Both the position numbers and the translations under genes were made by a program. From contig NC_088300.1 of assembly GCF_032854445.1 (NCBI RefSeq), forward strand, positions 78,839,084 through 78,903,083: a stretch of DNA of 64,000 bases, read 5' to 3'. Below the pieces are notes generated by a model. That model saw only the letters and a program-made list of their open reading frames with translations. It was not told the origin of the DNA and made no database searches. Numbering within the stretch: the stretch's first letter is position 1; each line of letters starts with the position of its first letter. Positions 11,549 through 25,551 of the stretch are shown here, piece by piece. The stretch is from Liolophura sinensis (lineage: Eukaryota > Mollusca > Polyplacophora > Chitonida > Chitonidae).

Positions 11549-11633
11549 CTCCATCATCAATAAATCGCATCTGAACCAGAGAAGGGTCTTCATTATGCTC
11601 CTCCAACACGGTATCATCTGTCACGGCCAATGT
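11549..11633 (-). CDS. JMJD1C: JMJD1C-like demethylase, exon D
   Basis: Short exon of 85 nt (28 codons plus one base), entering in phase 0 and leaving in phase 1. The acceptor is TTGTTGACAG before ACA TTG GCC, and the donor is GGAG|GTAAGA. The peptide starts TLAVTDDTVLEEHNEDPSLV and continues QMRFIDDG. It matches JMJD1C MIVMNDQVLEPQNVDPSMVQM and the equivalent KDM3B segment, where the DPS(L/M)(V/I) box closes the Tudor-like region. Joined to exon C it gives TTK-TLAVTDDTVLE without a gap. A CTCF-core match lies just 108 bp past the donor, inside the following intron. A 160-codon plus-strand frame overlapping this exon is antisense and is not supported as a gene. Confidence 0.85.
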
Positions 11634-14600
11634 CTGTCAACAACAACAAACACAACGTTTATTATCTACTGGATGGTATGGATTTGTGAGGCCAGTCTGA
11701 ACACCAGACCCTCAAATAACACTTGTACATGTATGTCTCTCAGAATGTCTAGTTTTACCCACCACCCATCTGAAATGTGTACAAGTAATGTTACAGTATA
11801 CATATGTTCATCTATAGTAAGCACTAGTGACAGGGTAGCAAAGCTAACAGAACTCGCTATACATGTATTTCCTCTGAATCTGAACTGCAACTTAACAAAC
11901 TGTGCAGACCAATACTCCTACCCATTAATGCACTGTACTATGATTAAAATGCTTGCCCCTCTGGCCTATTCAATGGACATACTCATCTTACAAAGAATTC
12001 CAAAGGCAAAGTTCAACATGTGTAATTTTGCAATACTGCAAATGAAGTCATGCCTTCTGATGGGCCAGGATACTTAACATCAGGACCCATGAGTATATAT
12101 TTCAGAAAGGCCAGTCAGTGCTGAATAGTTTGACAGCTGGCAGTTTATCTAACAGTATTGGCTGGTTAAAACTGGGTTGAACAGTCTATCAAACACATAT
12201 TAATAACCAGAATATGTCCAACCAATGAGCACAGCTCAATTTCATATTTCCTTGCTATAGACCCTTGCAGCCTGTATTATTTAGATTATCTGGGCTCCTA
12301 ACTCTGTCAAACAAGAAAATAGGTCACCATATTTTGGCTTCATGATATTTACTTTAAGTATGCGTGAAATCACAAGGCTTTCTGTGTACATCGTATATGT
12401 GTACATCACTTAAGGGCTTTCTTCCCATAAGTTATAAAATAACTATGATGTAATTATCAGGCACACAAGGCAATTGTCTAACATTTTCTCATCAATTGTC
12501 TGTCTCTATGGCAGAAGAGGAAGAAAACCTGATGTTCTTTGTGTTCAGGACAACCAGGACTCCCTTTATGACCTCTAAAATGGAATCTTCCTAAATTTAT
12601 CAAGCAGTCTTTGTGACTCTTTGAGGTTATGTGGTTGTGTTATATTGTACACATCAGAAATGTCTGTTCGGTGTTCACATGCCTCACGTTTGCAGATTCG
12701 ACATAAAACAGGGGTGTTACCAATGGCTAAAATTTTAGATGTACAGGTTTATACCAGTTTATGAGTTAACTGAAGACATATGAAGGTTTCAAACAGTGAC
12801 AAAAACAGTAATGTAATAGCTGTGTTTGGTCTTTTTGTTTGCATTTGTAAAGCTCCTCTCAAGGTAACATTTCAACAGAAACTGACATCTGCTATGGCAA
12901 AGATGATGAGATGAATTTCTAAAACAACATATGGCCTTGCTAGAGCTACCAACGAGAATCCCCTACTCTTGAGTCTGTTCAGACCATGAAAATAGTTACC
13001 ACTTGATGACTGGAGTTGGTCTGAACATATTCTTATAATGATGTGAGGGCTTTCCTGGTAAGCTGTGGGTGAGCCTAACCTGACAATATGGTAAACTGTC
13101 CAGCTGAGAGCACCCTTAGCCTCACAATAAATGTACAGTACTGCTTTTTATCAGGGGCACTTAAGCAGTAAGACAACTAGCCAAAAGATAAATGGGATTA
13201 AAAAGCTATCTGAATGCTATGATCATATACATGTAAATGGCAATCTTATGAATGCCAAAGTGAATCTAGACGGATAATTAACAATACAGTAACTGCAATA
13301 TTTTACTCAGTGGTACCATGCCACACAATTTCATATAGTATCCTTTAATACTTTCTCACAACTTCATATCAAAGGAAAACCTTTCTCAAATGTACATGCT
13401 GGAAAACCAAAATTGATGATAAAACTAGAGAGGTGAACTAGAATTCAAGATGTTTTACATGAGTATATTTTAAACTTAGATTTGGCCACAAGGCTACCAA
13501 AGAGCTACCCCACAGGGAAAATTTGGTTGCCAAACTTCAGATCAATACATGTAGTGGAGTCATGAATTTGGTAATTTATGGTAATTAATATGTACACAGA
13601 GTATCAGGGATCGAACATTCTCCTCAAGTCATTGTGCTTATATGCATGTATATGCATGTCAATACAAGCAAGACTTTTTAAGATACCAACCCTAACATTT
13701 TGTTTAACACTCTCCCAGTTACTGGACAATGCTCTGGGTAAGACACAAGCTGCGCCTGTACTTTGATCTGATTACATGTACTTTGCATTTGCATGGCTTC
13801 TTACTCTTGTCAAATTATACTTCACATTCAGCATAATTCATTAAATAATCTTAAATTAACACACACACATACACACGATACATGTATACATAAATGAACA
13901 AGACAAGTAACCATATCCTACAGTGCACTAATTAATTACTAAGAATTAAGCCATTAAAGTATGCCTTTACAATACACAGAAGGCCTGCATGTTGAATCAA
14001 TCTCAATGTTCTAGTTTGACCTCTATATTGGGCTCTGATGGCAATTCATTTTGTCATCAGATTCTGATTACATTCAGTAACAGTTGTAAAACATAAGTAA
14101 CTAGTACCCAGGACAGAATTAGTCACAGAGTAAGGCCATGAACCATTCATCTCTTTCCCTACATATGATATCAGCTCTCACTCTAAGAACACTCGATACT
14201 GTCATGCATCACTGTCTATGCTGATACAACTCATCAATATTTTCACTAGCACAACACAGAGACTACTAAGGAAAAGGACTTCAGGAGTTCTATTAATCCC
14301 ACACTGGTTATACATAGAAAGCCAGAATAACCCCTGTTTAGCAGACATCGGCATTAGTATCTCAATGCTGGCCATTGCCTCAGTCATAGTGATTTCCTTA
14401 AGTGACTGCTCCTGTACTGAAGTTAAAACAATTCATCATTCCATCAATGCTAAAGAATACCAAACCTTATCTGAAGGAACCGAGAACAATGTAAATGTAA
14501 ACAAATTTTTGACGCCCACTGTTGAATTGTGTAATTTAGGAATGGAATCCTGCATATAATCAGTGCTGAGTGTGGTAAACAGCAGCATTTGTAATTTGAG

Positions 14601-16985
14601 GCCCTCACTTCATAACACAGTTACATCTCCAGAAATAGCTCAGGGCATGACAAACAACTATGAAGATAGAGAGGCACAGAAGAAGAATCTACACCTCCCT
14701 GTGTGACCTTCACCTCCCACCTTTACGAAGTAAATATGTTAGAAAACCTGTGGGAAAGGCTGGCAGTGAGCCAAGTCTGGCAACAGTAGTCTGGCCTTAT
14801 GGTTAATATCCATGCTAGCTAGCCACATCATTACAAGATCTTATACCTTTTTTTACTGCAGATACATGGCCATGCCTCTCTAAAGTGTCATAAGAATTCC
14901 AACACCTGCATCATCGACAGAGACAACCACCAAACACCACATCGAAAACAAAACTGTTGAATAAATCTGGCTACAGCAAGTTTATTTTTAGACACAGCAA
15001 TTAGATAGAGCATGTACATGGGGGATTTCTCACAGTAAACTGGACTGCTTGATAATACTTGATGAGACAAGAGATGCTTTGACAAGTTACAAGTACCTTC
15101 CGGTCATTACAGCAGATACATGTACATCCTAATTTCTCACTAAAGCTCCTCACGTAAAACTGATGAAAAGGCCATGTGTTTGGACATGTACTTGTGGATA
15201 ATTCAGTCACCTTGGCCATGGATCCAACAACCAACATGGCAAGGAACATTAATACTGTACTGATAAAGCAAATACCACAAACAATAATGCAACTGTCCTG
15301 CACCAGATATCTGCCAACATACAAGTTGCCATTAGTTAAATGATAACCATAAGCTAGGCCTGGTTTTCTTCTGGTCACTGAATAACTGTGAACCCTGTAG
15401 CCTGAATCACCACTAGCACACAACATCACCAGTCACAATTACTGTCATTGACACAGTTAAGAGTACAGTATACACTCTTTCAACCATAAAATAATAGGCT
15501 TTTTGGACCTGATCCAGACTTGCAATTTGATCGTATATATTCAGAGATCGCTGCCATGTAGGTAGCTGTCACGGGCAAACCCTAGCAGGACATACAGTGC
15601 ATACCCTCTGTTAATATTCAGGGTGATAAGTGTGGGCCTGTCTGAACACTGCTTTCACTTGATTAGATCAAGTGAATTTTGCAGATGGTGGTGGTTATGA
15701 AGGCGGTGCTTTGTGGGCTGAGCTGCAGGGAATCTAGCTCAGTGTCCTAGTTCCCCACAGCCAGGTGGAGCCTGATTAGACCTAGGGTAACAGTTGGAAT
15801 ATAATCAGACACAAGCTTCCTGCCTCTGATTTATGGAAGGACAAGCCCACAGAAAAATCAATATTACCCTGCTGTGTTGCGCCAGAGACTTGCGCCAAGA
15901 CCAGACTCACAGACAGCTCAAGTAAGCTGTAAATCTCTTCTATTAAAATATTGCCTGCCTGTTTTAGATGGATGGCTGATCAATATCAAGCTCATGAATT
16001 AAAGATGGTACTGGATTAGCACACAGTTCATTGCAGGGCTGGATTGGCCAGCCTTATAGAAATTAGTCAACTCAGCACAAGAGATGATCTGTAGTGACAA
16101 TCATGAACATTACCAGGTCTCATTTAAATTCCACTGCTCATATTTCAAAAAGCATAAATGCCTTCAACTTCTTGCACAGGTACATTTCACATTATAGGAC
16201 TGAGTCACAGAGCAGCCATTGCAGATCACATCAGACATTCATAACAGATCATCAGTTTTCAAAAATTGCAACAAAATATTGCTTTAGAACGAAGATTTTC
16301 ATCATTCAACCTCTGATCAACACTGCATGTGTAACCATGTTATTACTGTCATTCAATTTGGTCATAACAGAGTACAGTTGGAGCTCTGCCAAATCCCTTA
16401 AACCATATAAGAATCAGAACAGGGCAGTCAATGCCAAATAAAACAGTACACTACTGGTCAGGCCAGCATGTCTTTATGCGGATACAGAATCAATGATGAT
16501 TGGCTGGTAAACAGAATGTTACCAATACTGTTTGATGCACAGGCAGGTTAATCGGTTCATTCCGTAAATACAATGGCAGAAGTGATAAAAAGTGTCAAAG
16601 GACAGATCATTCTATTATTCACATCCTTGTATTTTTTCCTTGGCAAATTTTATACAGAAGTATAATATGCAAGAAACATTGGCATAATGGAATATTTACA
16701 CCTGCATGCTATATGTACATAAGCACTGGAAACGGTTTTCAATACATGTGAAGTTTGGCACTAAAAATGATAGTTACAGTATTTGTAAGTGAGGACATAG
16801 TTCTGTTCAGCCAATCTATATCCCTGTTAAAATGCACTGAACTACCCCAGAAGAGTGACTATCAATTCATTAATATTAGGTACAGAATATATGGCCTTTT
16901 CAACAATGTCTTTACCACATACAAACTATTCATCTCATGCAACATATCATATTATATCTGCAGATAAAATATTCCTGAGACTTAC
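11634..16985 (-). other. Intron between exons C and D (5.4 kb, phase 0)
   Basis: Bounded by GTAAGT after exon C and GTTGACAG before exon D. AT-rich with scattered ACATGTA motifs. No tandem array, SINE or RNA gene is seen. A 142-codon minus-strand frame at 15001-15429 is not supported. Confidence 0.75.
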
Positions 16986-17192
16986 CTTTGTGGTGGAGTT
17001 GTAGGACTGTATAACAGCGGTGTACCATTGGGTGGTACCCTCTGCTCGGTATACCTCTACGCGGTAACCAGGTAGGATTGTAGGTGTGGTCAACAGAATC
17101 TGCTGCCCATCCTGGTAATCTAGCCAGCTTTTGATAGCTTTCTTCACTTCAGGGTAGTTGTTTGCTGCAGGATACTGGGTCTCATCCCCTTC
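16986..17192 (-). CDS. JMJD1C: JMJD1C-like demethylase, exon C (Tudor-like segment)
   Basis: Exon of 207 nt (69 codons), phase 0 at both ends. The acceptor is GGGGTTTACAG before GAA GGG GAT, and the donor is AAAG|GTAAGT. The peptide starts EGDETQYPAANNYPEVKKAI and includes the motif PGYRVEVYRAEGTTQWYTAV (about residues 41-60 of the exon), ending SYNSTTK. Vertebrate JMJD1C has GYRVRVYRQDSATQWFTGII at this place, an aromatic and basic strand pattern typical of a Tudor-like barrel. The residues before it are less conserved and look helical and charged, as in the vertebrate KVWVKEQK region. The exon is 13.3 kb from exon B, an intron that contains the large 46-bp array at 25.5-27.1 kb. The plus-strand open frame covering the same bases is a shadow. 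Confidence 0.88.
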
Positions 17193-18468
17193 CTGTAAAC
17201 CCCAGAAGAGGTAAAAGTGAGAACAAAGATGCAAACACAACAAAAGGGATGGCTTGTAAAAGTTTGTACAGGGAACAAAAACAAGAGGCCAGAACCAACA
17301 TGCCCAGTGGGTATACACAGGTACGCAACACACATCCCTCTAGCTCTGCTCAGTCAATACATAGCAGCTCTGCCACAGCCAGTCATCCAACTCTTGTTTA
17401 CTCTTTTACAAAAGCACATCAATATGTGACAAGGCATGATGGGCAAGTCGAGCAAACGTTGACATGCAAGCACAAGGAGAGGCAATTGTTAAACATCGTC
17501 TTTTTCCACTGTTATGTGAACAGCTGGTCAGGGCAAGTAGAGGTCATCGGGATACACACAAACAAGCAGTGGGCTGTACCTGGACACAGTAGCTCCATGT
17601 GCAGTCTGAAGTGACCCTGGATACTAGAGGTGATGGTGGACTGCCTCATGTTCATGTATTATTGAGTCCCATTAGTACACTGCTGTGCAGACCTTCCCTT
17701 ACTCTCAGACCCATAAACAGTTAGATGGCTTCAGGAAGTGATACATGACCAGTCACTTAGCACTGTCTATATTCAGAGCAGTTACTGAACTGCACCATTC
17801 CAGATGTACTAATCTGATAAAGACAGCAAGTGATGTATCTGATAGCACTGAGGGCTGGTTGTATCAGCTTACAAGCTTCCAGCCTCAGGAGGCTTCATAA
17901 ATCATGGAGTCTGCCTGAATACTACACTAAGCACCATGCATTACACTAGTCTATTTTAGTAATTATTCCTCAGGAATGGCTGTTGAAAAGCAAACCCTTG
18001 GCCTCTGCACAAATGTGAACACACACTGGCAGGCTATCCAATGTAATTAACCCAGAAACAAGAGAGGAAGCATTTCCAGTTTTCTGGCAGACCCTTTGCT
18101 CTCTCTACTCTCCCCCAACTGTCACATAAATATAGCCTACCCTCCTCCTAGGCTCTTCTTGATGTCAGCCTGAAGGACAAAAGTTTATCTTCCTAAATGA
18201 ACATCAGTGAGCACACTGGAATAACAGGAGATTCCAGACCAAAACCACATGTCTAGAATATGTTAAGTGCCACTAACACTTCACATTGTTAGCAAAACTT
18301 TGCTAGGTTAATTACAAGGAGCTATAAGCACATGTACCTGAATGTGGCCAGCGAGCCTAAAAATAAGCTGCCGTTTCTTAAATATATGAGCATAGTCCCC
18401 AGACAGCCAATCTGACTGTACACCTGTGGTTCCTGGAAGACACATTTACTGCCTACAATATACAGATA

Positions 18469-18599
18469 GAGCATGCTGTGGGGTGGGACATTAGGAATTG
18501 TCAGCTCGAGAGAAGTGATCTTCAACGAGGGCAAAGCCTGAGTTGCATGTAACTTGTCGAGAGCTGACAATTCCTGATGTCCCACCCCACAGCGTGCTC
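18469..18599. repeat. Inverted repeat, 39-bp arms, foldback hairpin
   Basis: Left arm 18469-18507 (GAGCATGCTGTGGGGTGGGA then CATTAGGAATTGTCAGCTC) and right arm 18561-18599 are reverse complements with two mismatches. The loop is 53 nt. In a plus-strand RNA both mismatches become G:U wobbles, so the stem would be continuous; in a minus-strand RNA they are A:C. It could be a foldback transposable element or MITE remnant, or an antisense-strand hairpin RNA. No clear target-site duplication is visible. Confidence 0.88.
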
Positions 18600-18699
18600 C
18601 ACAGGTTTTATTATTATTATAGGTTTTTACTTTACAAACAAGTAGACACCAGAGAGCTCTCAAAGGGAGTGTGGAATAAACACATGCAATCCTTGGATA

Positions 18700-18840
18700 T
18701 TAGCACGAGATCGTCAGATATTGCCTCGTGAACGTCAGATAATGCTTTGTGAGCGTGACGTTGCATTCCTTGGCGCGCGTGATCATTGTACATCTTGTTT
18801 TGCAGAATATCATGTGACTGTTTCTCGACCAATGAAAACC
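18700..18840. other. CpG-rich patch, possibly transposon-derived
   Basis: About ten CpGs in little more than 100 bp within an otherwise CpG-poor intron. It contains three related pieces (CACGAGATCGTCAGATATTG, CTCGTGAACGTCAGATAATG, TTGTGAGCGTGACG) and GGCGCGCG. The internal near-repeats and compositional break suggest a mobile-element fragment. No terminal structure was found. Confidence 0.4.
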
Positions 18841-18893
18841 CACAATTACACTATGAGATATAATAACAACTGTATGTAGAGCAAAATTTATTA

Positions 18894-18928
18894 AATGGTA
18901 CTAGTAACTTAAAGGTACTAGTAACTTT
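18894..18928. repeat. Short direct repeat (17 bp, two copies)
   Basis: GGTACTAGTAACTT occurs twice, 17 bp apart, just right of the CpG-rich patch. Confidence 0.8.
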
Positions 18929-21900
18929 ATACTAACACCAGTCAATAATATCTACATCAGAATGTGTACACGAAGGACAATCCACCTGTTTTCTACGATT
19001 AAACAATTATCTACATTTCACAGATTGTATCAACAAGTGCTTGTACATATAACTTGGGAAGGTATGTGAACATGATCTCGGCTGCAAAGCCTAAGCTTTG
19101 TGGGATTCCATTCCACTACCATATTGTGTCCTAACACCTGGTATCTGACTACCAAGACACATGATCATAGGCTGGCTACCTGCTTAATGAACCAAGTTTC
19201 ATTAGAGAAGGTAATATCTGTCAACAAAGCCCTTCCACCACAACATACATTATCCATCTGGCTTTTATTGATTTCTCAGAATGACCAGTAAGATCTCTAG
19301 AGGATAGAACACTGCTGACAAGAGAGGCTGTAAGCACCAATTATACAAGGTTAGTACAGGTCCATTAGCCAGCTCATGGGTCTACAAGACTACATAATGC
19401 ATGCCAATTCCCAATCCCTGAGCAAAGATACAGGGGTCAGACATTTACAGCCAACCATATGGAAGCTATTCCATAAAACAACACACCAAGATGAAAGTAT
19501 CTATTCACAGATCACCACAGCATGATTAAGAACCGCTCCATATGCACATGTAAATCTGTACACAGAACAGCTTCCAAATGTTACTTGTAAACAATACTCC
19601 ATTAATTCTGATGCCTAAATGTACAAGTATGAATGGAGATATCTCACATAGATGTTCATGTATATCAGGATCAGTAAAGCCTATAAAATACTCCACAGTA
19701 AGCACATGTATTTAATGTTGTCACATTCCAAAGAGAAGATTTCATCTTGAGTATGTATAAATATATCTTGGTTCATTCAGCCCATCTGCATGTATATGTA
19801 AAGCGAATATGTAAGTATCAATCAAATAGCGAAGACTGTCTGCAAAGAGTGTCATAAATATTCATTTAATGTTTCTCAGTATGAAATTAAGTGGTAGGAT
19901 TTACATGTATGCAGACAAGATTAGTTTTTTGTACATTACATTACACTAGAAACAAAATGGCATGATGTCAATATGCCTCTTGTTAAACAACACAAAAATG
20001 CTGATTCAAAGCATTTATCGTAAAACCAACAGTTACAAAACAAATATTGTTCTATTGTAAAACGCATACAGCCTCTTACCTATAGCTCCCTGCAGAACTC
20101 TATGATCAAGATAAGAAGCACTATCTCAGGCAAAATTCTGAGCTGTGCGCAAAATGTTTACTCTATCAATATATATCCAGTACAAATATCCCGATCTGAG
20201 TTGGCAACAGTCTGTGTCGGCATCAATGTGTGTAAGGAGTTCCTTGTGGAGAGAGTTGGTACCCCTGGCATTTCCCCCACAAGCTAAAGCTGACTGACCC
20301 CAGTGTAATCAATCAACCTCCAGGAGGAGCCCATCAAAGCCTACCCTCTAGACAGTGTGGCCAGCTAAAAAAGGAAACTCTGGTGTTGACATAAAGGTAG
20401 GATGGTATTCACACAATCTGACTCTATCCTGCTGAGTGGAGCTGGAGGGAGACAAGACTGGTGACTCATGCCCTGTCTGGACAGATTACAATCACTGTGG
20501 ATAGGCCACACATGCAAACAAGGCCAGTGTTTAGCTAATGGAACCAGATCATGCCACTCTTAAGAAACCCAGTGCTGGTCTTTGTGAACTGCAGCAGTTA
20601 ACAGTAAAGTGGGAGGGAGAAAGTAGGTCATGTTAACCCTTTCTCACATACATGCATACAAAAACCAGATGTTGGTTGGGCTGAAATAGGAAAAACCTGA
20701 ATCAGGCTTTCCCCATTGTCACTGTGCCAGCTGTATTATTACATCATCAACAGGTTATTCTGCCAGCTACATGTACATGGATGTGGGTGCATTTTGTGCC
20801 AACCAGAAAGCTGACTGGCTGGTACTGCAAGTAAGAAGTGAAAACTCCTAGGTAGGAAGACAGTAATTACAGGCCAGTCTGGCCATATTTATCAAGGCCT
20901 TGTGGCTTAATGGCCAGACTTGGATTAGTCAATTCATCACTGACAATGGCTGGATGGCATCAGCTCAAAACAATCTTAAAGTAAGCATTAATGACCCAAG
21001 TCTTCCTTAAGCTCTTGTCCAGGTTTGCCAATAAATCAGCTGGGTGGAAGAGAAGTAGTGGAATAAGAAGCTAATCAGCCTGAATGGTTCAGGAAGACCA
21101 GTCCTCCTAATTGCACAAGTGATGCCTTCCTTACATCCAGTCAAACCTACTCCCTTCCAGACACAGACAAAACCCAAGCAACAACGTAAAACACAACAGG
21201 ATATATTAAGTGAAATCTGGACTGCTAGCCATTTGGGATATAACTTCAGTGATAAAATGTAATACACACTTTTTCCCAATAAGCAATCAGTCCACCAATG
21301 TATATCTATGCAATGAGAGAAGTGTTCAGTTCCAGATTGGTTCAAACGTTGTGATATATGTCTACATTGCCACAGAGGTGTAATAGCTACTGCTTACTGA
21401 GATACATGTAAACATACATGTAAAGTGTAAGCAATTTTACCTTTGTTCACATATGAAATCTTATATATGATATAACAATGATACAAGGATCACAATCAGG
21501 TTAATACATGTGTATAGTAAGAGTTACAATAGGCTAAAATCTGATACAGACTTTCATGCCATGTAAGTGCTAACAATCACAAATTATGATCTTTTGAACG
21601 TATATATGTATGATAAAAACATGACCATGAACATGGTTCAAATCCAAGAAAAAAAATTTTCATGCACACAGCGCACATGGATTTTGAAACTATCTGCACA
21701 CATGTTTTTACACGCACTGATTTTTTAAATTACAAGTAAGAAAATAATGAAACCACTTTTATACTGTCTAAGTATCAATCTTCATTTTCTTGAAAAATTC
21801 ACCTAACTTAAAAATATTAAATTTGATGATTAATCTTTCTTACAGTAAAACCTAAAAGTTACTTGAATCAATGTTTGATGATATATATGCAGATATGACA

Positions 21901-24900
21901 GCAAAACGGTCTGCCAACTACCTTAACCACCATTACACACCAATTGCAAATTATGGCAGCATAATATAATCCATTTTCCCCTATTTATTTCTGTGATAAG
22001 CAATATGTTAATTACATACAATAGAAAAAGTGGAAGATTTAATGTCCTTAACCTGAAAGAGTCACCTGGACTAAAGTGTGGAGCCAAGGAACATCAACCA
22101 ACAGAAAAACAGTGATATGCCGCAGATCAGTCACTAGACTAATTCTATCGACGAAACAGTAAAAGGTAAAGGTCTACATGGTAGAGCTACGTGCTTTTCC
22201 CACAGGATTTCATATGCTCCGTTAATGTTTATAAATTAAATAAAGCAAAGTATATGACAACAAAATATTATCACCCTGGATATGAAGTTATTGCCTTGAC
22301 TTTTTGTATGTACACGATGTGCTTGCAGTTAACAAAATCTATGTGTATTGTCTTAAAAATACATACAATGATGCACACATTATTTCTAACCCTGTTGTAA
22401 ATGTAGAAATTGATGTATTACATGTACATCATTACATGTACATGTAGGTTGATACAGTGCAGGTATCGTAGCCTCAATCAGCACTCAATTTTACTTCGAC
22501 GAGCTTTCAAGCCTCATGCCTTCCTCAATCAATCCACTGAGAAAAGCTCCAACACGAGGCCTAAAAGCTTGCCAAAAGTAAGAAGTTTTACAGAGCGATG
22601 CTCAGAAGTCCATCTTTAATTTATACAGCACAACTTGCTCATAAGTAAGAGTCTCAAACCATATATAGGCACATACTTATCATGGAAAAGCTCTGGTGCT
22701 ACAGGGTAATCTTTTGACAATGTCATACTACCCTACAATACTTTATCATACAGATAAAACAAAACTTAGTTCCTTGTGTATGTTGTGTAACTATATGCAA
22801 AACCTGACATCAAACTAAAGCTGGGCTAAGAAGTGAAAAGGTTTAGACATCACACTCTCTGTTTGCACAACCTAAAAGCTTTTACTCATGTCATGTACTA
22901 TCAGTCACAGCTAAAAATGTGTCAATGGGTTCTAGTTGTCACACACATGTTTTATCTGTTAACTGGCTGAGGTGATATATCAGTGATTGCTGGAGTTTGT
23001 CAACCTCTTCACTTTTCTCCAATCATACTACCTACATCTACCAGGTGGGGCTTTACCAGGGTTGCCAGCTCCAGCCAACAGGTGGTGCCATCCCATATCA
23101 TTCCTGACCTTTGCACACATTGTTCCCTTAAGTAGACCTTTGCTCCTGTATTTGCTGACAATACAGATAAACTATCTTTAGCTGTGATAAAACGGCTGTA
23201 TGCTGTACTCCATAGCTACATTTCATCACATTCATGTATATACCTATGTCAACACACTGTTAATAGTATTAAGAATTAATACATGTACATAAAACAACTC
23301 AAACAAGGTGGGTATGATCACCTACATTGCACACAAACATGCACTTGTAGGAATATAGTAGTTCTAAAATTGTACAACCAGGTACAGGTATAAAATACTA
23401 ACTAGCACAATTTACCATTGATGTACAAGTACACCATCATCCATGAGCAATAGAACTTGACACACAACCTACAAAGGCAATCCTGGGATAAACATTTTGT
23501 TTGTCGTAAGCCTTGAAACTGTACCATGCACATGTATATACATAGAGTGTGTTTAACTTCCACACACTAACATATCCAAATAAACTTTGTGGCTAGGAGT
23601 GTGTATGTGTAGACCATGACCAACCATATTCAACATGAACCTCAATAACTCAAAGTTCAATTACATGTACACAAAATCTGGATGGAGTAGATTCTTTTCA
23701 TACATGTACTTATCAAACAAACAAGCATAGCCAGTGATAGCACTACTGACTTTGATAAAAAGAGCCTCAGCAAATATAATAGTGAATAGAGCCACACCTC
23801 TTTTTGACGAGCTAGAAGAGTAAGAGACTGTGTACAGGCGAAGGAATGCTGTCTAGTCAACATATCTGTATATAACTTTACAGGGCACACAAAAATACAA
23901 CAAAATAGGGTGATTAGATAGAAAACCAACTGCTTCAAACAACTACAGCTCTGGCTGTCATGGCCTTGTAAGCACGTTTAACAACCACAGGATATGTGCT
24001 GGACAAAGGCATGTACAAAGGTCAAAAACAGACTAAATCTTGATAATTGAGCCAATCTCACAACCTGACACTCATATAATCTTTAAATACACTGTGACTG
24101 TGTAATTCCCAGTCCCCCACATCTCTGCTCAATGTATATGCAGGTTTTCTTCACTGAGAATCAGCTGGACTGAAAACAAAAACCAGTGAGACATGACTCA
24201 ACATGAGCCTACAGACACCTACATCAATCATCAAATTACTTTACATGCACCTGTATAATACAAATACTACAGGAGCCATGAGACTTCACAGGGGCCATGA
24301 CATTGCCCATCACAGAGATGGCATACATGTTAAAAACAGAAACACATCTTAGTGCTGGGCTAACTATTACAAATCCCAATCAACTTTTCTCATAAATCAC
24401 ATCACTTTTAATTAGCCGAAACCATTTGTAACAAAAGCTAAGAGAAAAATGCCACTTTCGTGAACCTGCATTCAGCATTTTAGTTCTGTTTATATAATTT
24501 AAACCACAGCAATAAAATAATCAAATACCTTGAAAAAGAGTTCATATCTAGTTTCATTTATGACAAAGTATAAGAACACATAATGAATGTACATGTAAGC
24601 TTACAGTCACTGGGGATAATAAGTACCTTTCTTCTTTTTTTTTCACTTTTTTTTCAATAACTGAAACAGTAAAAGTAATAAAGCAGACCCATGGTGGGCC
24701 ATACAGGTGTACATGAAGCTGAATTAAACTAAAATGATTCTTATCTCTCAGCACATGAACATACGCATGAAGTAGGCCAAGACAAAACACAGTTTGTAAC
24801 AGCCTTAGCTGCAGGCAATCTTGAAGATAAAGCTCATATATTTCCATATACATAATTATTTATACTTTTGTTTTAGGTACATACAGCTTGAGGGCTAACA

Positions 24901-24945
24901 ATAAATCACAGAGACTTTACTTTAACCTCATCCCGCATCCAATGC

Positions 24946-24984
24946 GACTACACTAGAACACTCCACAGACTACACTAGAACACA
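24946..24984. repeat. Short direct repeat (16 bp, two copies)
   Basis: GACTACACTAGAACAC at 24946 and again at 24969, followed by a 19-base poly(T) at 24993-25011. Confidence 0.8.
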
Positions 24985-25551
24985 CCAGAGTATTTTTTTT
25001 TTTTTTTTTTTATCCTTTGACAACAAACCCATGTTACACTCTGACAATGATGGGCTTTTGTGCCATAATTAAAGAAGGTCTAAAAAAAATATTCTTCTAT
25101 CAGTTCAGGACAACATGTACATATATCTATAATCAGAACAATGGAGGCTGTGTATGCACTATGCTGTGTGTGCTCTAAAATACAGGGTTTTATCACACTT
25201 TCTGATGCAAGAAACAGATACAGTTTAGCAACATAAAACAAAGTTATCAATTATTCATACACCAAACTCTTTCATAATTATAGAACCCACAGTCACATTT
25301 AGATATGCTTCCTATGAACACCCAAACAATAGAAATATCACCACCAGAAACATTTCATGCTGTATCTGTACTGTGGCAGAATAATTACTGATCATAAGTT
25401 GTAATGTGTTATACTGCCTGGATGTCCAAACCTTGCCAAGCATACCACATCTAAGTCACAGTATTTCTGTTCAGAGACTTGATAGTCAAACAGTTTCTTA
25501 GTCACAACAATCTCAGCAAGAAAAAAAACACTGGAAATGTTATGGGTACTC

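Noticed and set aside
11595-12077. 160-codon plus-strand ORF, the longest in the window
   Set aside because: It overlaps exon D antisense, has Cys/Thr/Met-rich intron-like composition and no recognisable domain.
15001-15429. 142-codon minus-strand ORF with a hydrophobic stretch (CGICFISTVLMFLAMLVV)
   Set aside because: It lies in the middle of the C-D intron with no family match, start context or splice support. A hydrophobic run arises easily by chance.
17162-17614. 150-codon plus-strand ORF
   Set aside because: Antisense shadow overlapping exon C, which has clear homology and splice sites on the minus strand.
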